DNA of 33,626 bases, taken from the NCBI GenBank assembly GCA_004555405.1, contig SFIE01000018.1, positions 1 to 33,626 of the forward strand. Direction: 5' to 3'. The notes under the pieces are model-generated. The model was not told the origin of the DNA. It was given only the letters and a program-made list of their open reading frames with translations, and searched no databases. This stretch comes from Subdoligranulum sp. Lineage in GTDB: Bacteria > Bacillota > Clostridia > Oscillospirales > Ruminococcaceae. The position numbers and the translations under genes were made by a program. The first letter of the stretch is position 1, and each line of letters starts with the position of its first letter. Shown in pieces: positions 29,472 through 33,626 of the stretch.

Positions 29472-29540
29472 GTAACTGTAAATGCAAATTTTGGAAACAC
29501 TGTATAAACCAATGATCAAAAAATTTATGAGGTGATTACT

Positions 29541-30983
29541 TTGGCTAACAAAAATGCAAAACCCGTCAAGATCACAGAAGTTGCTCTGCGCGATGCGCAC
29601 CAGTCTTTGATCGCTACCCGCATGACCATGGACGAAATGCGCCCCATTCTGCCCGCTATGGACGAAGTAGGTTACTACTCGGTAGAGTGCTGGGGCGGCG
29701 CGACCTTTGACAGCTGCATTCGTTTCCTGAACGAAGATCCCTGGGAGCGCCTGCGCATCCTGCGCAAAGAAATGCCCAACACTAAGCTGCAAATGCTGTT
29801 CCGCGGCCAGAATATGCTGGGCTATCGCCACTATGCTGACGATGTGGTGGAATACTTTGTGCAGAAGTCGGTTGCAAACGGCATCGACATCATGCGTATT
29901 TTTGACGCACTGAACGATCCCCGCAACCTGGAAACCGCCATTAAGGCAGCCGTTAAGGAAAAGGCTCATGTGCAGGCCTGCATCAGCTACACCCTGAGCC
30001 CTGTGCATGACAACGAGTATTTTGCAAACTACGCCAAAACGCTGGAAGAGATGGGCGCAAACTCCATCTGCATCAAGGATATGGCCGGTCTGCTCACACC
30101 CACCGCTACGCACGAGCTGGTGAAAAAGCTGAAGGAAAGCGTTTCCATTCCTGTGGACATTCACAGCCATTACACCTCTGGTCTGGCCTCGATGTCGATC
30201 CTCAAGGGCATCGAAGCCGGTGCAGATATCATTGATACCGCTATCAGCCCCTTGGCACTGGGCACCTCTCATATGCCCACCGAAAGCCTGGTGGCTGCCC
30301 TGCAGGGCACCGAGTACGATACCGGTTTGGATCTGAAGAAGCTGAATGTTGTGCGTGAGCACTTCGCAAAGCTGCGTGAAAAGTATCTGCAGAGCGGCCA
30401 GCTCAGCCCCAAAATGCTGGGCGTTGATGCCAACACGCTGCTGTATCAGGTTCCCGGCGGCATGCTCAGCAACCTGCTGAGTCAGCTGAAGGAAGCCGGC
30501 AAGGAAGACAAGCTGGAAGATGTGCTGAAGGAAATTCCCGCAGTGCGCAAGGATTCCGGCTATCCTCCGCTGGTTACCCCCACCAGCCAGATCGTGGGCA
30601 CGCAGGCCGTGTTCAATGTGCTGCTGGGCCAGCGCTACAAGATGGTCACCAAGGAGTTCAAGGGCCTTGTTCACGGCGATTACGGCCACACTCCCGCCCC
30701 CATCGACCCCGAATTTGCCAAGCAGATCCTGAAGGGTCAGGAGCCCATCACCTGCCGCCCCGCCGATCTGCTGGAGCCTGAAATGGATAAGATCCGTGAG
30801 CAGGCAAAGCCCTACATGGAGCAGGAAGAGGATTGCCTCACCTACGCTATGTTCCCGCAGGTTGCACCCAAGTTCTTCGAAACCCGCAAGGAAATGCGCG
30901 AAGCTGCTAAGGTGCGCGAGGAAGAAAAGCAAAAGATCGGCGTAGATTTCGCCGCTATGAGCCATCCCGTAAAGCTGTTCTAA
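29541..30983 (+). CDS. Biotin-dependent carboxyltransferase subunit (oxaloacetate decarboxylase alpha / pyruvate carboxylase B type)
   Basis: This 480-residue TIM-barrel carboxyltransferase moves CO2 between oxaloacetate or pyruvate and carboxybiotin. Metal and substrate residues are visible in TEVALRDAHQSLIATRM, the lysine in CIKDMAGLLTP, and the His pair in VDIHSHYTSG. The C-terminal conserved region ends at SHPVKLF, and no biotin-carrier domain (AMKM) follows. The carrier must therefore be a separate protein, as in transcarboxylase 5S or split decarboxylases. The start is TTG at 29541 with GAGGTGAT upstream; the GTG at 29532 lies in that site. It is monocistronic, with its own promoter and terminator. 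Confidence 0.9.
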   Translation: MANKNAKPVKITEVALRDAHQSLIATRMTMDEMRPILPAMDEVGYYSVECWGGATFDSCIRFLNEDPWERLRILRKEMPNTKLQMLFRGQNMLGYRHYADDVVEYFVQKSVANGIDIMRIFDALNDPRNLETAIKAAVKEKAHVQACISYTLSPVHDNEYFANYAKTLEEMGANSICIKDMAGLLTPTATHELVKKLKESVSIPVDIHSHYTSGLASMSILKGIEAGADIIDTAISPLALGTSHMPTESLVAALQGTEYDTGLDLKKLNVVREHFAKLREKYLQSGQLSPKMLGVDANTLLYQVPGGMLSNLLSQLKEAGKEDKLEDVLKEIPAVRKDSGYPPLVTPTSQIVGTQAVFNVLLGQRYKMVTKEFKGLVHGDYGHTPAPIDPEFAKQILKGQEPITCRPADLLEPEMDKIREQAKPYMEQEEDCLTYAMFPQVAPKFFETRKEMREAAKVREEEKQKIGVDFAAMSHPVKLF

Positions 30984-31003
30984 GCGAATTTCAGAATATA
31001 CAC

Positions 31004-31045
31004 AGCAGCCCCCATTGCCAGCTTTGGCAGCGGGGGCTGCTTTTT
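31004..31045 (+). terminator. Terminator after the carboxyltransferase gene
   Basis: AGCAGCCCCC pairs with GGGGGCTGCT around an inner GCCA/TGGC stem and is followed by a T-run. Confidence 0.92.
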
Positions 31046-31081
31046 GCGCAGTGTCGGTGCTCGGCAGGTAAGCGCGCTGCC

Positions 31082-31110
31082 TTGACAAGCGAGGCACAGA
31101 AGGATATAAT
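31082..31110 (+). promoter_or_regulatory. Promoter of the DUF134-NifX gene
   Basis: TTGACA, 17 bp, TATAAT: both hexamers match consensus. Confidence 0.92.
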
Positions 31111-31122
31111 CGGTATATACCG
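31111..31122 (+). promoter_or_regulatory. Perfect palindrome at the start point
   Basis: CGGTATATACCG is a 12-bp perfect palindrome directly after the -10 element. It is a likely operator, possibly for the DUF134 helix-turn-helix protein itself. Confidence 0.6.
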
Positions 31123-31142
31123 AAAATAAAGGAGGCGAGTGT

Positions 31143-31922
31143 ATGCCAAGACCCCCTCGCTGCCGCCGCATTTGCAGTGCGCCGCAAGCAGAGGCGTTCG
31201 GCCCGGTCGGCTGTGCACAGGCCGAGCCGATCCTGCTTTCACTGGACGAATACGAGGTGATCCGTTTAGTCGATCTTGAGGGGCAAACCCACGAGCAGTG
31301 CGCTGCACAAATGGATATTTCTCGTTCTACCGTACAGGAAATTTATGAAAGCGCACGGCGCAAAATCGCAGCGTGCCTTGTGTATGCAAAGCCCCTTCGC
31401 ATCACCGGCGGAAACTACCGCATTTGCGGCGGGCAGGAGCATCGGCATTGCAAAAGCGGATGCCCGGCAGGGCGCTGTGCTGCACCGCAAACCAACCCTA
31501 CACAAAAAGGAGATAACACCATGAAAATCGCAGTTACCTATGAAAACGGACAGATCTTTCAGCATTTTGGCCACACGGCACAGTTCAAGGTTTATGAAGT
31601 AGTTGACGGCAAGATCGTTGACGCAAAAGTAGTGGATACCAATGGCAGCGGCCACGGCGCACTGGCCGGATTTTTGATGCAGCAGGGGGTGGACACTCTG
31701 ATCTGCGGCGGCATCGGCGGCGGTGCGCAAGTGGCTTTGGCACAGGCAGGCATTCGCTTGTACGGCGGCGTTTCCGGCGAAGCAGATGCTGCTGTGATCG
31801 CCCTGCTGGCCGGGAATCTGGGCTATAACCCCAATGTACACTGTGACCATCACGACCACGAACACGGCGAAGGCGGCCACACCTGCGGCAGCCATGGCTG
31901 CGGCAACCACAGCTGTCACTAA
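31143..31922 (+). CDS. DUF134 helix-turn-helix protein fused to a NifX-type cluster-binding domain
   Basis: This is a 259-residue open frame. Residues 1-95 are a DUF134 protein (MPRPPRCRRIC, LDEYEVIRLVDLEGQTHEQC, then a sigma-region-4-like helix-turn-helix MDISRSTVQEIYESAR). Residues 127-230 are a dinitrogenase iron-molybdenum cofactor (NifX/NafY) domain (MKIAVTYENGQIFQHFGHT and CGGIGGGAQVALA). The tail is rich in His and Cys (HCDHHDHEHGEGGHTCGSHG), suggesting metal binding. AAAAAGGAG and an ATG at 31521 allow separate translation of the second domain, although no stop divides them. No nitrogenase genes are nearby, so a role in metal or Fe-S handling is inferred. Confidence 0.85.
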   Translation: MPRPPRCRRICSAPQAEAFGPVGCAQAEPILLSLDEYEVIRLVDLEGQTHEQCAAQMDISRSTVQEIYESARRKIAACLVYAKPLRITGGNYRICGGQEHRHCKSGCPAGRCAAPQTNPTQKGDNTMKIAVTYENGQIFQHFGHTAQFKVYEVVDGKIVDAKVVDTNGSGHGALAGFLMQQGVDTLICGGIGGGAQVALAQAGIRLYGGVSGEADAAVIALLAGNLGYNPNVHCDHHDHEHGEGGHTCGSHGCGNHSCH

Positions 31923-31923
31923 G

Positions 31924-32580
31924 ATGGAAAGCGTGCTGGAGCGGCTTCCGTTTTGGAAGCTGCTCACCGATTCGGAAAAAGAGCTTGTGCAGCAGAATGC
32001 TGTGATCCGCTTGTATGAAAAGGGCACGCGGGTGTACAGCAGCGAGCGGGAATGCCTGGGAATGCTGTTTGTGATGCAGGGCGAAATGCGCACCTATCTG
32101 CTTTCGGAGGAAGGCCGCGAGGTTACGCTGTTTCGCATTTATCCAAACGATCTGTGCGTGCTGTCGGCCTCCTGCGTGATCAGCCAGATCTCTTTCGATA
32201 CACAGATGAGCGCCCAAAAGGATACTGAAGCGCTTATGATCCCGCCCAATATCGTGCTGCTTCTCAAAGAAAAAAATCTTTCGGTGCGCTGCTTTCTTTA
32301 CGAATTGGCCACAAAACGATTTTCCGATGTGATGTGGGCCATGCAGCAGATCCTGTTTAAAAGGCTCGATCAGCGATTGGCGTTGTTTTTGATGCAAGAA
32401 TCCCAGCGCCTTGGCACGGACACCATTCATATGACGCATGAGCAGATCGCACAGCAGATCAGCTCAGCGCGTGAGGCTGTGGCGCGAATGCTCAAGCAGT
32501 TTTCGGAGGACGGCTTGGTGGAGCTGAAACGCGGAGCCATTCGGCTGCTGGATCAAAAGGGACTGAAAGCTCTGCAGTAA
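31924..32580 (+). CDS. Crp/Fnr family transcriptional regulator
   Basis: This 218-residue regulator has a cyclic-nucleotide-binding-type beta-barrel (residues about 10-115, LYEKGTRVYSSERECLGMLF then VMQGEMRTYL), a long dimer helix, and a C-terminal winged helix with MTHEQIAQQISSAREAVARM then LKQF. No Fnr-like cysteine cluster is visible. The ATG at 31924 is one base after the NifX-domain stop with no clear ribosome site, so translation is probably coupled. An upstream in-frame start at 31834 would add low-complexity sequence antisense to nothing known and is unlikely. It may sense redox or metal state with its neighbour (inference). Confidence 0.9.
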   Translation: MESVLERLPFWKLLTDSEKELVQQNAVIRLYEKGTRVYSSERECLGMLFVMQGEMRTYLLSEEGREVTLFRIYPNDLCVLSASCVISQISFDTQMSAQKDTEALMIPPNIVLLLKEKNLSVRCFLYELATKRFSDVMWAMQQILFKRLDQRLALFLMQESQRLGTDTIHMTHEQIAQQISSAREAVARMLKQFSEDGLVELKRGAIRLLDQKGLKALQ

Positions 32581-32671
32581 AAGGCTTATTCATAAAACAG
32601 CATAATATCATAAAATATGAGGATTTTCCCCATAGGGGAGCGGGCATTACCCTGAAATTTTCAAATTATGT

Positions 32672-32700
32672 TTGACAACGCCTGCTTGTAATTGTATCAT
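32672..32700 (+). promoter_or_regulatory. Promoter of tetR
   Basis: TTGACA (32672-32677), 17 bp, TATCAT (32695-32700). Confidence 0.85.
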
Positions 32701-32704
32701 GAAA

Positions 32705-32719
32705 ATGAACAATGTTCAT
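32705..32719 (+). promoter_or_regulatory. TetR-type operator 1
   Basis: ATGAACA-A-TGTTCAT is a perfect palindrome covering the expected start point of tetR. A similar site (TGAACAnnGTTCA core) recurs at 33342. Confidence 0.75.
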
Positions 32720-32734
32720 ATTTAGGGCGAACAC

Positions 32735-33292
32735 ATGAATACCATCGTAACATCCAAACAGGAAATTTTAAAAACCAGCCGTGAGCTCATTCAGCAGCAG
32801 GGGTGGTCGGCCGTCAGCATTCGCTCGGTTGCATCGGCCTGCGGGGTTTCGGTAGGCTCGATCTACAACTACTTTGATTCCAAAGCCGAGCTCATCACCG
32901 CTACGGTGGAAAGCGTTTGGTGCGAAATTTTCCATCGCCCGGAAGACGACGCTGTGTTTCAGGATGTGCAAACCTGCATCACCTGGATGTATGGGCGCAT
33001 AGCTTACGGCTGCACGCAATATCCCGGATTTTTCAACCTGCATTCCCTTGGCTTTATGCGGGAAGAAAAAAAGGATGGCAAGCGCCGTATGCAGCAAACA
33101 TGGCAGCATATTCTGGCCGGGCTGTGTACGGTTTTAAAGCAGGATGCCAAAATTCGGCCCAATGCTTTTACGCCGCAATTCACACCGGAAAAATTTGCCG
33201 ATGTGCTGTTTTCGCTCATGCTGTCCGCTTTGCTGCGGCAGGATTATGACCCCAGCGCCGTGCTGGAGATCGTGCGCAGAACATTGTATTGA
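32735..33292 (+). CDS. TetR/AcrR family transcriptional regulator
   Basis: This 185-residue repressor has an N-terminal helix-turn-helix (residues about 10-55, WSAVSIRSVASACGVSVGSI then YNYFDSKAELI). Its ligand domain, with Cys, Trp and Tyr residues (ITWMYGRIAYGCTQYPGFFN), resembles those of multidrug-responsive members. The ribosome site is poor (AGGGCGAAC). It has its own operator at its promoter. A second copy of the operator lies just downstream, ahead of a broken gene that was probably its target. Confidence 0.9.
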   Translation: MNTIVTSKQEILKTSRELIQQQGWSAVSIRSVASACGVSVGSIYNYFDSKAELITATVESVWCEIFHRPEDDAVFQDVQTCITWMYGRIAYGCTQYPGFFNLHSLGFMREEKKDGKRRMQQTWQHILAGLCTVLKQDAKIRPNAFTPQFTPEKFADVLFSLMLSALLRQDYDPSAVLEIVRRTLY

Positions 33293-33302
33293 ACAGGCTG
33301 AT

Positions 33303-33330
33303 AAATTCCCACCCAAGGGTGGGAATTTTA
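33303..33330. terminator. Terminator after tetR
   Basis: AAATTCCCACCC pairs perfectly with GGGTGGGAATTTT across AA. Confidence 0.88.
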
Positions 33331-33341
33331 TATCGGGCAAA

Positions 33342-33356
33342 GTGAACAGCGTTCAC
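33342..33356 (+). promoter_or_regulatory. TetR-type operator 2
   Basis: GTGAAC-AGC-GTTCAC shares the TGAACAnnGTTCA core with the site at 32705. It lies 5 bp before the ATG of a broken gene, suggesting that this gene was in the regulon. Confidence 0.65.
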
Positions 33357-33360
33357 CAAA

Positions 33361-33558
33361 ATGAGGTACCCCAAGAAAGTAAAACGAAACACACTGCTGC
33401 TTTTGACCTGTCTTGTATTGGAGTGCGGCGGGCTTTAACATTCTTCGCATTGGGCTGACACGACCCCGATGATCGGTATGCTGATGATCCCCAAAACCTG
33501 TGCCTATGTGTGGACAGTGATCATTGGCTATTCCGCCATGAAAAAAGAATGCAAGTAA
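33361..33558 (+). pseudogene. Broken small membrane-protein gene
   Basis: An ATG at 33361 begins MRYPKKVKRNTLLLLTCLV, a basic N-terminus followed by a membrane helix. The frame then runs into ECGGL and a stop. One base later the shifted frame continues WSAAGFNILRIGLT, which fits the same membrane family, and stops after a few residues. A third frame then reads MIGMLMIPKTCAYVWTVIIG and YSAMKKECK to a stop at 33558. This looks like the head of one membrane-protein gene and the tail of the same or another, joined by frameshift and deletion. No ribosome site is evident. Sequencing error is possible. Bases 33559-33626 show no gene. Confidence 0.5.
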
Positions 33559-33626
33559 AATAAAATTACTATTTTCGCTGCTCTCATGCCGGCTGTATGG
33601 GGGCGGCTTTTCTTGTGCCGTTTGAA

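Noticed and set aside
31143..31922. Nitrogenase-related function for the NifX-like domain
   Set aside because: No nif structural or assembly genes are in the window, and this domain is common in non-diazotrophs.
33589..33618. Possible terminator at the window end (GCCG/CGGC then TTTT)
   Set aside because: The stem is only about 4 bp with a large loop, too weak to call.

Overview
The window looks like a chromosomal segment of a spore-forming Clostridia bacterium, most likely an Oscillospiraceae/Ruminococcaceae-type gut anaerobe. Evidence for this is the spo0A, spoIVB and gerW genes, an [FeFe] hydrogenase with rubrerythrin, a carboxyltransferase of the oxaloacetate decarboxylase type, a DUF4250 protein and the order scpA-scpB-DUF2953-gerW-rluB. 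The species cannot be named from the sequence alone.

Layout. 1-1.1 kb: the 3' end of an [FeFe] hydrogenase gene runs in frame, without a stop, into rubrerythrin. 1.1-1.9 kb: an unexplained stretch, a tRNA-Leu and a decayed tRNA-Leu copy. 2-4.6 kb: spoIVB, spo0A with an elaborate control region, and a small membrane protein. 4.7-11.5 kb: a cell-wall peptide locus with two asparagine-synthetase paralogues, an ATP-grasp enzyme resembling D-aspartate ligase, and MurE. 11.6-18.7 kb: a class B PBP gene and its SEDS partner (FtsW/SpoVE). 18.8-23 kb: MarR regulator and a heterodimeric ABC exporter. 23-25.4 kb: an 80-bp dispersed-type repeat pair, an acyltransferase-3 protein and an unusual ricin-type lectin with a histone-like tail. 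25.4-31 kb: housekeeping genes. 31-33.6 kb: a DUF134-NifX fusion, a Crp/Fnr regulator, a TetR regulator and a broken gene.

The most striking feature is a 4,096-bp element inside the PBP gene. The first 462 codons of the PBP lie at 11596-12982 and the last 145 at 17079-17515. Joining the halves at a shared TG gives an uninterrupted 607-residue PBP with SxxK, SxN and KSGT motifs. The junctions are 24-bp imperfect palindromes that share TGAC, GTATG, GCGG and GTCA, as expected for attL and attR of a serine recombinase. The element encodes such a recombinase (279 aa, with no visible zinc-ribbon/coiled-coil domain). Its other genes are a PglF/CapD-like nucleotide-sugar dehydratase, a NUDIX hydrolase and a PglC-like phosphoglycosyl transferase, behind a promoter covered by a perfect palindrome. 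This arrangement resembles sigK-skin, spsM-SPbeta and comK-prophage systems, in which precise excision restores a host gene. Here it would exchange a surface-glycan module for a peptidoglycan synthase. Excision, its timing and any link to sporulation are inference.

Many control sites could be read directly: about ten sigma-A-type promoters with 16-17 bp spacers, palindromic operators beside marR, tetR and the DUF134 gene, and more than a dozen intrinsic terminators.
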